From: Nilaparvata lugens
Taxonomy: Eukaryota; Arthropoda; Insecta; Hemiptera; Delphacidae
Direction of reading: 5' to 3'
NCBI RefSeq assembly: GCF_014356525.2
Contig: NC_052508.1
Coordinates: 51,005,858 to 51,069,857, forward strand
DNA: 64,000 nt
Part shown: in pieces, positions 34,434-47,240 of the stretch
Layout of the letters: each line of letters opens with the position of its first letter
Numbering within the stretch: the first letter of the stretch is position 1
Position numbers and translations under genes: made by a program
Notes under the pieces: generated by a model
Told to the model about the DNA's origin: nothing
The model's input: the letters and a program-made list of their open reading frames with translations, nothing else
The model's database searches: none

Positions 34434-34646
34434 TATAGTGAGGTCCACGTTATAATGACAGTATTTGATGAACTTTGGTTTTGCTATCCTTGTCTATCAT
34501 TCGACAAAAGTCGGTGATACTATCCTTTTCTAGGTCCACAACGATGCCAATTATATTTTTGACAATGTAGAAATATAATTAATTAATGCAGAGAATCGGC
34601 ATCGCTATTCTTCATCCACTGCCATTATAACGTGGACCTCACTATA
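34434..34646. mobile_element. Complete Tc1/mariner-type MITE (209 bp plus TA duplication)
   Basis: TA flanks both ends. The left inverted repeat TAGTGAGGTCCACGTTATAA and the right CGTTATAACGTGGACCTCACTA-type complement are near perfect, followed internally by TGACAGT/ACTGCCA. TA target duplication plus terminal repeats and no ORF define a mariner-like MITE. A relic copy is at 21888. Confidence 0.82.
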
Positions 34647-37464
34647 CAACAAAGGCTCTTAAGATCATCCTCAATCAACTTAGGTAAGAAGTTTGGAGAA
34701 GGTAAATAAGGTGAATTAGGTGAGTTTTAATAAATGAGTTATTATGCCTGTTTCCCTAGCAATCAGCTGCTGGAATCCTTCTGATTAGGGTTATCATTTT
34801 CGGTATTAGGCAGCCAAAGCGTGCTTGGCTAAGGATTTTTTCAAGAATAGTTGATAAATTAGTATGATCCTAGTTTATGAGTTTAGTTAATATAGATTTA
34901 GTTTAGACTGTACATTAGAACTCATTCATTAGAATCGGGAAATCGGATCATGACAGTACGTATTGAATATTCATGTGATAAAAATTCATTTTATCATGGA
35001 ATGAATGATCCGATTTGCAGCCCAGAAATAAACTGTTTAATGTTTCACAATGAGTTTTGAAATAGTTGGTTTATGGTGTACCATATAGAACAAGTTCATT
35101 ACAAATGCTTTGAGGCCAACCGAAGCATAAGGGAGAACCGACCCAAAGAACACAGGGATGGTCCGGACATGTGAGTTCATATGGCGACCATAAATCTCTT
35201 TCAAATTCCATTGCAGCGTTGCCATTTCGTAATTGTCACGATTGTTGGCAGCCGAATAAGACAAAGAAAACGGCAACTGTGCGGCTGAAATTCAGTCTGG
35301 CATGTAAACGCGGGACCCGGATCGCAATTTAAAGCGAACTCACAGATGAACGGAGGGCACAACTGCAGATAAAGGGTTGTAATTTGACCAAATAGGGTCT
35401 TCTTGTGCGTAGGAGACCTTTTCCTCCTCCTTTTCCCTCTCCTACTCCTCCTTCTCCTTCTCGTCATGCTTCCTCCGTCCTCATTTCCTTCTTCCTCATC
35501 ATTTCCTTCCTCTTCTTTCCCATTCCATGGCACACCGAAAAAGAGTGCAGACATCCCCGGAACTGTTCCGGGGGAAGGGTGAGGAAGTGGAAAACAAGAA
35601 GAGAATGCTGCAACTCTGACGGCTGGAGATAAACGGATTCAAACGTTTGTTGAGAATTGTTGGAAAATTGTTGGTTGGCTGGGGGTTACGGGAAGTAGGC
35701 TAGTAGTAGGATAATTTGGTAGGAATAGAAAATGATGTAATGATAGAATTCTCTATTCTACGTATTTATTCCCTATCCATGTACTATCACCTCATACACT
35801 CTCACAAAATTGCCCGTACAGTAGGGAAATTTATTTCTGAAAATTTGTCTAAGCTTTCAAAAATATTATACAATTGTTATAAATTAACAATATTAACATC
35901 CATTCAATAATATTAATTTATTAATGTAGATAGTCATTTTGCTAATATATTTTGAGCATAGCATTGGAGCCTCTCAGACAAAGACGAATGACTTACTTTT
36001 TTTAGAAGCTTGAAAAAGATTATGCATTTTTCACATTTACATTATAATATTGTACTTTTTCTGGGTGTATCACATGGACTGTCAAAGCTGGAGACTGAGA
36101 TAAAATAATCAAGTGCCGAATTAACCATTCAAAATGAAACTTCTTTGTAGAGCGCTTTTCGTGCCATGGTTTCCATTATTTTGAAATTTTGCATCAGGCA
36201 ACTCCAATTTAGTCTGTTTACAATATTTCATTTCAATGACGAAAGTTGAGTTGATTCTATAATTTAATGCCTACATCGGCGTTGTCTCATAATTCCAGAT
36301 ATATCCCCTCCTAAAACGCAATTTCCACATGTTCCACGTTGCAGTTAATTTGCTAAGGATGGAGATTAAGTGCAGTTGATGGAAGATAGAGGATGATGGA
36401 TGCCAGAACACGCACGGAAAGAGGGGGATGAGTGAGGGGTTGTTGGGGAGGGGAATTTGGGGATATGGGGTGAAGGTAGTTTGGTGCTCAGTGCAGTTGT
36501 CTCTTCGTGTTTCTTGAGGTCTGCAGTAGACCATTGAGGTGGCAGACCATCCTGGCTAGTGCCATAATTTAGGGCGAAAGCTGCAGGCAGAGGGAATAGG
36601 ACAGGGGAGCCCCAAACGAGCAGACCTAAATTTCGAAAAGAGAAAGAGTGAGAAAAAGAGAGGCCTACAATTTGGGGCCTCTGCCTGATGTAATGGCTCG
36701 CTCAGCTGTGCTCCTAAACTTTTCCTCCGGATGAAAATTACCGAAAACTTTCACTGACATGCAAGACCATGACTGAAATTGGTTAGCGGATGGGTGATGC
36801 ATTATGGAGCAACACTTTTCTCCAGCTACTGGAAGCCTCGAAAATGAATTAGCCACCCCAAAAGAAACTTGAATAATGTTGGGAGAATGATTGAGTTAAC
36901 ACTACTTGATGAGAGCAACTTTTTGCTCTATGATGATCACTACTCTTGTGCGTCATCACAGAGAAAGAAATCCTTTCACTTTGCGGCGTCATTAAAGAGA
37001 AATATTTAGCTGATTTCTTAATTTTCATCAACTCTGTATAATTAAAAGTGACAATACAACAGCTCTTGAACGAGTTCTCCAACACAGGGGGTCACTAATT
37101 ATTATTTTTTTAATAGTTTTCAGCAATCATAATCTATCTCATAAGGCTATACCTAATTTATTTCACACTAAAGTAGAACATCGGTTATTCGGATGACCGG
37201 TTATTCGGGCGTCAGCTGCATTGCTGGGTAATATAATAAAATTGAAAACCTAATATAATAAAATTGAATTAAACATCATGGTGTGTATTCTAACTAGAAT
37301 GTGAATGAAATAAAAGTGAATACAATTCATGAAAGCGATATTACTTAATATAGTACATACTACTAATTTCCATAGGCTTGAATGCAACGTTTTAATTAAG
37401 GCTACACTTTAGAGCTAGAGTAAACTCGAGTTGGGTTAAAATCGATGCTCTACATCGTTAAGTA
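34647..37464. other. Noncoding DNA
   Basis: Contains a pyrimidine-rich patch at 35400-35530 and a moderately GC-rich stretch around 35.1-35.4 and 36.3-36.9 kb with short unsupported ORFs. No family recognised. Confidence 0.45.
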
Positions 37465-38350
37465 ATTTACTTAATATGCAATTTTTATTACAGTTGATGA
37501 TAAATTCAACAGTTTCAAAAATTTCAACAAACCTTCTACATTCTCATAAATTTGATTGCCGCTTACTCTTTCATCTATACTTTAATAAAGGGAATGAATG
37601 GCTTATACACGTACGGGATAGGAAATTCACGAATGACATATCTGAACTACTGGCCTGATTGACTTGAAATTTTGCATATAGATTCCTCAATTTACCAAGG
37701 ATGGTTATAGGCTTATTTTCAATTCTTTAAGATCCTAGTAGGTCAAGTTCTCAGTTTGTCAAGTTTTTAATTTAGATAAAAGGGTTTTTTGTCAAAAGGG
37801 TTTAGACCCTGGCGGAGCACGGGTTGCCTGCTAGTTTTTACTAAATCACCAAATGAGAATCTAACAAATTTCATGCAAGCCAACTCATTTACTCAATTCT
37901 TAGTATTGATCTGCAACTTTTATTGCAGTTGATGATAAATCCAAAAAAGTTTCATAAATTGTAACAGAACTTCCAAATTCTCAAAAATGTATTTGCTGCT
38001 CACTCTTCCATCTTTACAAAATCTCCAAATGAGAATCTAAAGAATTTCATGCAAGCCAACTTATTTGGCGTTTCTATATCACCAAATAATAAATTAACAA
38101 ATTTCATGCAAGCCAAGCAATTTACTCAATTCTTAGTATTGATCTGCAACTTTTATTGCTGTTGATGATAAATTCAACAAAGCTTCATGAATTATAACAG
38201 AACTTCCACATTTCCAAAAAAAAATATTTGCTGCTCACTCTTCCATCTTTACAAAATCTCCAAATATGAATCTAACAAAAAATTATTTAGCGTTTCGATA
38301 TCACCAAATGAGAATTTAACAAATTTCATGCAAGCTAACTCATTTAACTC
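37465..38350. repeat. Tandem array (units about 170-235 bp), Helitron-interrupted
   Basis: Repeated blocks include TTTCATGCAAGCCAACTCAT, TTAGTATTGATCTGCAACTT and GTTGATGATAAATTCAACA (starts near 37493, 37928, 38161), then GCTCACTCTTCCATCTTTAC. The first unit is split by the Helitron at 37574-37835. Later units hold an extra internal copy of the CAAATTTCATGCAAGCC block. Confidence 0.8.
37574..37835 (+). mobile_element. Non-autonomous Helitron, copy 2 (262 bp), with empty sites nearby
   Basis: A|TCTATACTTTAATAAAGGGA at the 5' end and GCGGAGCACGGGTTGCCTGC then TAGT|T at the 3' end. Uninterrupted paralogous units carry the empty site as CTTCCA|TCTTTAC at 38010/38011 and 38244/38245. This fits insertion between A and T without target duplication, the Helitron signature. 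No ORF. Confidence 0.8.
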
Positions 38351-41030
38351 ACAAACTTTCCATTACCAGCAAAAACTTTCTATCAGCTCTATTCCTATAA
38401 CTTCGGAGAGATTCAGGCTGTAAAAGTTGCATAGAAATGTGCGGTCCTAATAAAACTGTAACCTCAGCAGCGGTTGGTGATACTGCGGACATCGTCTCCA
38501 GTCAATTTGAAAGGCCTGCCTGAATAATTCAGCATGTGGAAGCATGCAGGTTGCACGACTCTGTTCAAGGTTGCTCTGTGTAGTGAATATACACGAGTCC
38601 TAAAAGAAGAGTCTAGCGGTAGTAAAGAAAGCACTGTACACATAATACACATAAGACGCCTGATGCCAATTTGTACAACATATCCACATACGACACATAA
38701 CAATGGCACTGTTGACGGTTTATTTGAAATAATGTGTGTACCAGTGTACAGCTGTTTGTTGAAGTAGGTGGGAATTTGTGTGAGTGAGTTTACTTTCTCT
38801 TCCATGTGTGATGTAGAGCGAGCGATGTGTTGTGGTTGACGGTTGGGCTAGACGAAAATCTAACTAGACATGACACAAGCTGGTATTGAATAAACAGTGG
38901 TGTTGAAGAGTAAAATGTGACTGAAGGATATTCTGAAAAGAACTGATAATAGTTTCAACTTTCAAGTTGTTGTGGACTGACTAAATTATTTAATTGTTAA
39001 ATCCATATTTGGATCAACTGAGAAGTATTGATAAGAGGGTTGAAAACTACATGTGACTGAAAGGTGATTGGAAATGTACTGAAGGTATAATAATAAATTG
39101 TAGTAAGTTCATGACCATATTTTTCTGATGAACCAATAAGAATCTATTCAAATCAAATGAGAATATATTATTCTAAGTGTTGAGTTGAGATGTGGGTCAC
39201 TTTGAAAATATAAGCCTGTATTTAGTAGTAGAGATGGTAGAAAAAGAGTTAGTAATTGATGAGAGTAGGCTATGTTTCAAATAGTTCTTGGAACCAAAAA
39301 TCGATCCACTAACAAATGTTACAGTTGACTAATATTTTCAACTTTTCTCAATTCGCAAAAAAATCGGAATTTAAATTCACAGAATTGTAAGTTGCTGACA
39401 TATTTGCAGTTATAGGGTGAGTGTGCAGACAGATAGCGGTCACGGGTTCCGAGTACCAGCGATAATACCCATACATGGATATATATGAATATGCTCCTGA
39501 CCACTCTGACCGCTGATTCTCTCTGTGTGTACACACAATCATATCTATTAATAATGTTGTCTCAATCATTCGTCGTCTCAAACATCGTTGTCTATTAATA
39601 AGAACTCAATCTTAAACAAGAGTTTTTTCTCTTGATTCTGGACTTCTCCATCTCTTCACAAGTATTCAGGTTCTCTTCTAGGTCAGGTAGTAATTCCAAG
39701 TTGTTTCCTCCCAAGTGATGTTCTTAATATTGTCACGTAGTTTGTCACAGAAATTTTCTACAGGTAGAATCAAGACAATCTCCTGAACCCTACTTCATTT
39801 TCGCCAAGATTTTTTCACCCACTCCAAGACTTTTGTCACAAGATTAATCTCACTATTTTTTAGTGGATAGCTATCTACAGGTGTTGGTTTAGGCTGACTC
39901 CTGAATAGTTCTACATCAAACTACAAGGACAACCACGTATTATGTAGTTTTTAAGTCCTTAGTTTTTTCCTAGCAAACCACAGATGTTGTAAGTCTTAGG
40001 TAGTTTTTTCTGAGCAAAACTGCTGAGCCATCCATATTTTGAGGTCCTAATCCTTGAAGAGCAGTGGTTGAATGGCGTAATCTGTGGTATCTTCATCAGC
40101 AGACTGAGCAGTCTTCAGCTAACCATGAAGATGAGCGTCTTTCTGTTCAGTTCTGTAGGGTTGAGAGGAGGAGGAGGAGAAGGTAAGCAGGGCTAGATCG
40201 AAGATAATGAAGGGACATGCTTTTGTTGGTGATAAGGGCGACCCGAAAGCCCTTCCAAGTTGTCGTCTTGGTCTGGCTCCATTAATTTTGAAACCCTTGA
40301 CTTGTTTACCGTCTGACGCCTGCCTTGAATACCTGGTGGAAGGGGGAAAGAGAAGAAGATGGGGCGGTATTGAAGAAGAAGATGGAAGGTATAAGAAGAT
40401 GAAGATGAGGGAGGGATAGAGGAATACTTGGAGGAAGGTAAAAGTGGAAGAAGATGAGTAAAAGATGGTCCTGGAGAAGAAGAGAAGGAAAAAAGAAGCG
40501 ATTCGCTCCTCATAAGTCGAGAAGGGACTCTGTCCTAAAACCTCTTACCGTAATCTCGTGACATGACGACTTTGCCAGATTATTTTATTTTATTAAACTG
40601 CAATGAAGTCAATAACTATTGATGAAATTTACCGGCTCAGAATGATATACTAATGGGTGGGAAAATAGTATTATAAATAGAAACAAGCTGGTGAATTGTA
40701 TAAACTTTCCTTTCCTCGTGGCAAAATAAAGTTTGTTCATTCAGTTACCTGAACTTGCTCTCTTTTAACAAACGCCACATTCCAATTAGAAAGTTATATT
40801 TGTAGCTTAATTCCTATTGGATTCAAAGAACCACCATATTTTAGAAATGGTAGAGATTATAGTAAATATGATCAATTTGATAAAACTTTTGGAAATTATT
40901 GAAAATGTGGTTCATAATTTACCATAACTTGGTCTACCATTTATTGGTACATAATGGTTATCAAATGATTGCAGGCTCAATGCAAGAACACTCTTTCTCT
41001 ATTTAATGTATTTTCTTATTACTTTCGAGG
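38351..41030. other. Noncoding DNA
   Basis: Includes a purine-rich block (40330-40500) complementary in style to the pyrimidine tracts elsewhere. The minus-strand Ser/Pro-rich frame there is compositional. No gene recognised. Confidence 0.45.
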
Positions 41031-41070
41031 GGAAATCGTAGTTTGAATAGGTTTTCAAACTACGATTTCC
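41031..41070. repeat. Perfect 17-bp-stem palindrome
   Basis: GGAAATCGTAGTTTGAA, a six-base loop, and its exact complement. It sits immediately outside the left arm of the larger inverted repeat at 41072. Confidence 0.8.
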
Positions 41071-41071
41071 G

Positions 41072-41507
41072 GTGTCATTATAATCTGAGGACACTGCAAT
41101 TTACAATATGGCCGCTGATTGATTGATTTCGAATATAATTCGAAAATAATTTTTTAATAGCAGCGCTCATCGAATTTCAATCTAGCTGTTTACCCTGTTG
41201 TCAATATTTGCTGTAGCAGAAGTCTTCGGGGTGATTTACAGTAATTTGGATTTTCGTTTGGTAATAATCTTCAAAATAGACCCTAGCGGAGCACGGGTTA
41301 CCTGCTAGTTTGAAATAAAATTTAGAAAATGAAAGCCATTGAGATCTATTAGTGGAAGTATACTCTATACACCCATGCATGATACATTTATGATAGCTTA
41401 CTACACCGCGCTCTACCTCCATGACACAATTTCAAATGACAACTATTCGAAATCAATCAATCAGCGGCCATATTGTAAATTGCAGTGTCCTCAGATTACA
41501 ATGACGC
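41072..41507. mobile_element. Inverted-repeat element with near-perfect 63-bp arms
   Basis: Left arm 41072-41134 and right arm 41445-41507 are complementary with about two mismatches (GCAATTTACAATATGGCCGC / GCGGCCATATTGTAAATTGC). The centre carries a Helitron-type 3' end (CCCTAGCGGAGCACGGG, then CTAGT ending at 41309), probably a later insertion. Confidence 0.8.
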
Positions 41508-42260
41508 CTATTACGTCATCAGTATTACTCACGTGACCATTGAAATGTGACATTGGCAAAGGCAATCAAGCGATAGTGTCAACATCGTTTGTACGGACAC
41601 AAATGTACTTCAAATAGCTATAATATGTGGTACGAACAAAATAATGTTCAAATTTATAGGTTTATCAACAGATTGTCGTTTACTCAAAACAGTTTTACAT
41701 CGTTGATTCGTTCATAAACTACTTCCATAACCCATTAATAGCTGCTGCCATTGAAATCATCTAGTTACAACTAAAACCTAAAACTGATGACATGCTGGCT
41801 TCTATCACATATTCCTATTGCATTCTGTTATGTGACATGCCACGTTCCTGTGGCTTTCTGATTGCTCTGTCTGAACCATATCTCCTACCTGTGTTAATCA
41901 AGTGACGCAGACCAGAGCTCTGCAACATGGCAAATCTCAGAAATTTAATTGCAAATTTCCCATCAGCGTGACAACCACTGACTCTTGTCACATGTGACCA
42001 TGTCATAGAGACTCATCCATCACTCGTGATTTCGTTAGTATGCCTGGGATTAGCTAGGAAATGTTCGAATGAGGGTGTGTTGACGAATATGGGAACACCC
42101 AATAATAATTGGACAAGGTACATTCTTGGAAGTTCATGCCAATATATGATTACTAGAAAATGATTACTTTTGTATTATGTATACCAAATTCTTCATTGAA
42201 AATAATTATTATTCATATTTATTATGTATACCTAGAACACTACATACACAATATAAAGCA
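41508..42260. other. Noncoding DNA
   Basis: No gene, repeat or RNA recognised. Confidence 0.5.
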
Positions 42261-42261
42261 C

Positions 42262-42490
42262 TAGAGTAGACCGTACAAAAATGGTCTGATGGAAAGTGGA
42301 ACTGCTGAGTCCCCCTTCAACCCACCTCCCCCTCGAACCCATAGACGTTGCCAATTGTCAGGGTGTAATATAAAAATATTAGTTGATTTTTATTTATGAT
42401 CAGCTGTGAACAACACTTTGATCAATCCTATTTGGCTATTTGGCAACGTTGCATCAATTCTCATCGGACCATTTTCGTGACGTCCACTTT
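42262..42490. mobile_element. Probable inverted-repeat MITE
   Basis: The left end GTACAAAAATGGTCTGATGG and the right end CATCGGACCATTTTCGTGAC are complements, with ACGTTGCCAA / TTGGCAACGTT as an inner pair. Boundaries are approximate. Confidence 0.55.
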
Positions 42491-42700
42491 AATTGAAAGA
42501 CTACTAATGAACGTAGTATTTACTATAGTATTTACTTATAATATTCTACTAATAATGAACGTAGAGTAGAAACAAAGAAAAAAGTATAAAAATTTATTAT
42601 AGCCGTAGCAGTTCAACAAAAGCGGTCAAAAATATATTTCATTTGTTTTTGAACTTTTGTTTGTTCTGTCATGTAATGTACTTAATATTAGTCTTCACCT

Positions 42701-42869
42701 GCGTACAATCTTATGTGCCACGAACACGCGCATTTCACTTTTCAACACCTGATGCTATGTTTATTATATCTGTATATTTGTATAGGAACAGTAAAATACG
42801 TATATAATAAGCATAGCATCAGCTGATAAACGTGGAATGCGCGTCTTCGTGGCACATAAGTCTGTACTC
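42701..42869. mobile_element. Hairpin MITE, family B, copy 3
   Basis: The left arm TACAATCTTATGTGCCACGA then ACACGCGCATTTCAC and the right arm GAATGCGCGTCTTCGTGGCA then CATAAGTCTGTAC are complements. Inner CTGATGCTATGTTTATTATA / TATAATAAGCATAGCATCAG extends the stem. Confidence 0.78.
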
Positions 42870-43029
42870 ACCTGTAGATTGAAAAAACTGACATTGTCTT
42901 AGGCCTACTTTAAAATTGACTAGGAATTTGAAAGAGCTAACTTAGAAAATTGTCTTGGAACCTTGTACTGTAGAATAAAGATAAATTCGTTTATACAAGA
43001 TTAGTATGTAATATTACAAAATGTATATC

Positions 43030-43107
43030 TTCCGTTAATATGTCTACATGTAAATATGTCGTTAATATGTTCCGTTAATATGTTAATATGTCCCGTTGGT
43101 ATGTCTG
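43030..43107. repeat. Short tandem repeat of CGTTAATATGT
   Basis: Four to five diverged copies of (C/T)CCGTTAATATGTC in about 80 bp. Confidence 0.65.
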
Positions 43108-44360
43108 CAAAATAATTTTATCATTCTGAGTTGGCAACAGCTTATACCCTGGAAATATATCGACCCTATAACGATAGACTAAATGCCTCCACTCTTCCTA
43201 CATAGGCAATATTCAGGGTGAAAATGACATTAAGGGTCACTGGTTAGCCTTTTATGGGGTTCGGAAGTGATGACAATAAGGATGACCCACACTATGACCT
43301 CCCCAGGAAAAGGGTGCCACAATGTAGGACCACATTATAATAATTCTGCCTCAGAATTCTAAGGGTTCAACGTCCTTAGCAAATTATCATATTTATTGAA
43401 ACCCTTTCCTGTTCCTGCTCGTCCTATATTATTATAATATGCTGTAAAAGTTTGTCAGTTTTCTCGTTTAAAGGATTGGAACCAAAAATAAAATTGAATT
43501 GACGCTTTGTTTCTATAGTGAAGCATTTTTTGTAAACGGTAACGGACAATTCTATCCAAATTCAATCCATTTTATTTGATTTGTTTAAATTCTTGTTGAG
43601 AATTCATCTACCTCTATTAGGTGCTTTTCCTCATAGTCTATGTATTTTGTATTATACTCGTAGTACACAAAATTTTCAGATGTTGTTCAATCACGTTTCA
43701 TATAAACAGTAATGATATTCCACAACAATATAGTTGAGTGAGAATTCAATGACCAAGCTACTGATTCTAACCAGAGATCCGTTGTCCATTATTCCTCTAT
43801 TCCTCTCAAAAAAAATGTTTGGAAAATATCTGAGATCTAATTTATAAAATAAAATATAAATTCCTCTCTAGGCTTTGGGGAGTCCGATCTCTCTAGGCAT
43901 CAAACCTGCATCCTTGTAGAAACCAATCTGAAAAAACAAACCAATTCTCAAAAAATTTGGAAAAATTTCAATCATGTGTCAGTAGAGTCTCGCTAGACTT
44001 TCTACTTAACTCTGAATAAATTATCTTGTTTACCACAATATTGATCGATAAATTATCATAAATTTCCACAATATTATATTCTTAGTATCTAAAAAATTAT
44101 AAACCGTGCTCATATTTATTGGGGGACTGAAAGGATCCTCCCAATACGTAGCCCATAATTATTATGAATTAACAGTTACGTGATGAAACTCGTATGTTGC
44201 AAAGGAGCCGATTTGTTGAGTTTATCATTGAATCTGACAACGCTTGTTTACTTTGTACAACAGTAGATTTCCCACGTTGTTAGATGCAATGCTAACCATC
44301 TGTATTATAAGCACTGAAGAACTAAAACGACTTTGAAGCTGAAGGCGGTGACTTGATAAT
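43108..44360. other. Noncoding DNA
   Basis: No supported gene. Confidence 0.45.
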
Positions 44361-44369
44361 CTATTGTGG

Positions 44370-44550
44370 GGGCCACTTCAAATTGTCAGTATTACTTGAA
44401 TGGGAAGCGTTTGTGTTATTTATCATAGATACTGACAAACATGATTGAATCCCACTGGTGAGATTCATTTTAATCTGTCAGCATTGCTTATAGTTAACAC
44501 CACAGCGTCCCATCCAACCAATGCTGACAGAAAGTGAACCCCACTCCTGG
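44370..44550. repeat. MITE relic with GTCAG-type ends
   Basis: GAGATTCATTTTAATCTGTC then AGCATTG pairs with CAATGCTGACAGAAAGTGAA. The terminal text matches the monomer of the 52.2-kb array and MITE ends at 32.5 and 47.0 kb. Confidence 0.5.
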
Positions 44551-47019
44551 CATCTAATGACAGAACATATTTATTTATTCGCATACACATACACACTTAA
44601 CTGCAGCCTTATAATTACTTGGCCATGTTTGGTGAATCGTCGATTAATAAGAACTTAATTTATGCATTCATAGCCTCCTATTGGAGAGAGACTGCAAAGG
44701 TCAGAAATGACTAGGCGTTACCTGTCTGATATTCAATTTATATCAATCGTAAAATATGCTAATAACTAGGTGCTTCCTAGCATACGTAGCCTACCTGCTG
44801 AATCAAACATGTACCTCAGGTATTTGCTATTAGCTTAGCTTGTGATTTAATTAATCACACGACGTGAAGGTTTTGCAGGTTCTGTTTGTTTGGATAAATT
44901 TTTATGAAGTTTTACTGGAAGATCAGTGGATTAAATTAGTTGAAACAAGAAAGAAGCCCGATTTGCAAAAATGCTCACGAGCTACTTAACTTTTAGTTTG
45001 TAGCTTTTAGCATCAGTTTCCAGTTTTACTTCACTTTTTTACTTTTTAGTTAGTAGTGAAGATTTAGGTATCATATAATTAATTAGTCTTATACCTGTAA
45101 TAGGCCTATGTAGTATTAACTTTTGTGATTCTATAATCTTATCTATTCAACAAATTATTCGTGATATCAAACAAAATAATATGATTTTCTTGAGTAAAAT
45201 TATGAGCCAATAAAACAAATATTCTAGTAGGTTTGAACTCGAGTAGAGTTTACCATACTCCTTGGGTTCACCATCACCTTTAGGGGGCATTGTCTGCTAC
45301 AAACTCATTGATAGTATCAATTAATGTACTATTGTTCCTTAAACGGGAGTGAGGCCATTTAAAATTTCATTCACTCGTGACTAGCTCTGTTTACAAACTA
45401 TAGAACTAGAATGCAGCAACCTATACAAAAAGCACCTTACTACCAGTACTAACACAGCAGAAACAAACTGCCTGTCTGATGAACAAACTGCTTAGTACTA
45501 TTATTTTATAGTTTTAAGAGAATATTATTATATTGAACACATAGTGAGTCTAAATACTGTATTATTTTGTTAAATGATAGTGATAGCTATTACACTGTCA
45601 GAGGCCGGGGTATGAAACAATGGGAACATCGATTTATACCTGCCCAGATATCTTTACCTCTGGAACCTGGGGCAAAGTGTTATTATGCAGTTGGTATTGG
45701 ATATGGATATATAGTAAATGTTTATTGCTCTCTCAACTACTGTAGATGAAATGTATGAAGGCAATATTATGATATCACTTATTGCTTTCCAATCTTTCAT
45801 GTTTCTATAAGCCTTCAAAACTTTCAGATACATATCACATAATTTGATAAAATAGAATTAACGTTAAACAGAATTATAGAATTATAGTACCTCTTTTTTC
45901 AATTAATAAAATAATATACTAAAAATACGAATTATAACAGCTAGTTTCAGTGATCCACACCATCTAGATGGTTAATCTATTATTTTATCAATTTCAAAAA
46001 AGGCTACTATGATTCTATTATAAATAAATATAAGTAGCCCTGAATTAATAATTTTACAGAACGTTAAATCTAATATAGATATCAGTTCAATACTAAGTTC
46101 TATTGATTCAAGTTACACACTCCAATCATCATCATTGGAAGATGAAACTCAAATTCCTTATCCTATTATATTCAGCGAGTAATAATAATAATATTATTAT
46201 TATTAAGCGAGTAATTTCTGTATTTGGTTATTTATATTTATTTATGTCCAACGGATCTCGAAAACGGCTCTAACGATTTTCACGAAACTTGGAACATAGT
46301 AGGTTTATGATATGAAAATTCAATTGCACTAGGTCTCATCCCTGGGAAAACTCGGTGAATGACATTAAAAGGATAATTCATCCTCGGAAAAACAGCTGAG
46401 ACTTTCGTTGACTGTGGATAATAAAAAAGTGCGTCTGTGGAAAATCAAGATATCCCATACCCGAAATTTATAAGCTGACGTATAGCCATAATTATATCAA
46501 TAAATAAATAACGAGCGAAGCTCGGTGCCCCGATATTGAAAACTTATTTTAAGCACTCTCTTTTCAAAAACAACCAATGTATGCATTCAATGGGAAACTC
46601 ATGTGTGATGCTCTCGGGTCTCGGGGCTGAAAGTGTAGTTTTTTTAATCCAATAAATTTTAATCAAATTTCGTAAGTAGACTACATCTGCCAATCAATGC
46701 ATAATCATTCCTCTCTCTTTACGTGTATTACCGATAGACGAATGAATAAATAATAATAATCTGTTCCATTAAAATACATTTAATTTGATGGAATAACGAA
46801 CTGTAGTTCCAGGATTTACAGAAGTTCCCAATGTTTTTCCAACCTTTTTCAGCTGAATTTCACCTTCAACAGATAACAGGCAGCATACTAATCCATTGAC
46901 ATGAACTCGTAAAGTGCATTTTAGGTTTGGATCCTGATTAAGCCCATGCTCTGCGCTCTGTGATAGAATTAGCCAACTGACGGGAATTACTGCTTTATAA
47001 TCCATTGTACAGCAAAAAC
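44551..47019. other. Noncoding DNA with a dispersed repeat at 46.24-46.54 kb
   Basis: The repeat has GATCTCGAAAACGGCTCTAA then CGATTTTCACGAAACTTGG and ends near the perfect hairpin CGAGCGAAGCTCG (about 46513). It is of a style common in insect interspersed repeats. An (AAT)n/(ATT)n run occurs at 46179-46206. No gene. Confidence 0.5.
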
Positions 47020-47240
47020 TTTACTACAGTCAGATTCACTTCAAACTGTCAGAATTTCTTCTAAAATACAGGATTGCTTCCGATTTAACTAATACTGACA
47101 GCTTAAAGTGGATATCTGTATAGTAAGATTCAATTATACTGGCAGCACTCTTAATAAAATCCAGCAACGCTTCCCTTTTAACTGTTGCTGACTGTTTGGA
47201 ATGGATCACACTATATTTCAGTGTTGTATGTAGATGGCTT
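47020..47240. repeat. MITE-end relics, two or more
   Basis: CAGATTCACTTCAAACTGTC then AG, and CTGACAGCTTAAAGTGGATA downstream, are facing copies of the same terminal motif as the 52.2-kb array. A further CTGACTGTTTGGAATGGATC piece lies near 47188. Confidence 0.5.

Noticed and set aside
40193..40513. 106-codon Ser/Pro-rich minus-strand ORF
   Set aside because: Purine-rich plus strand produces Ser/Pro/Leu codons on the minus strand; compositional.
45567..45749. 60-codon ORF
   Set aside because: Short, no domain and no support from neighbours.
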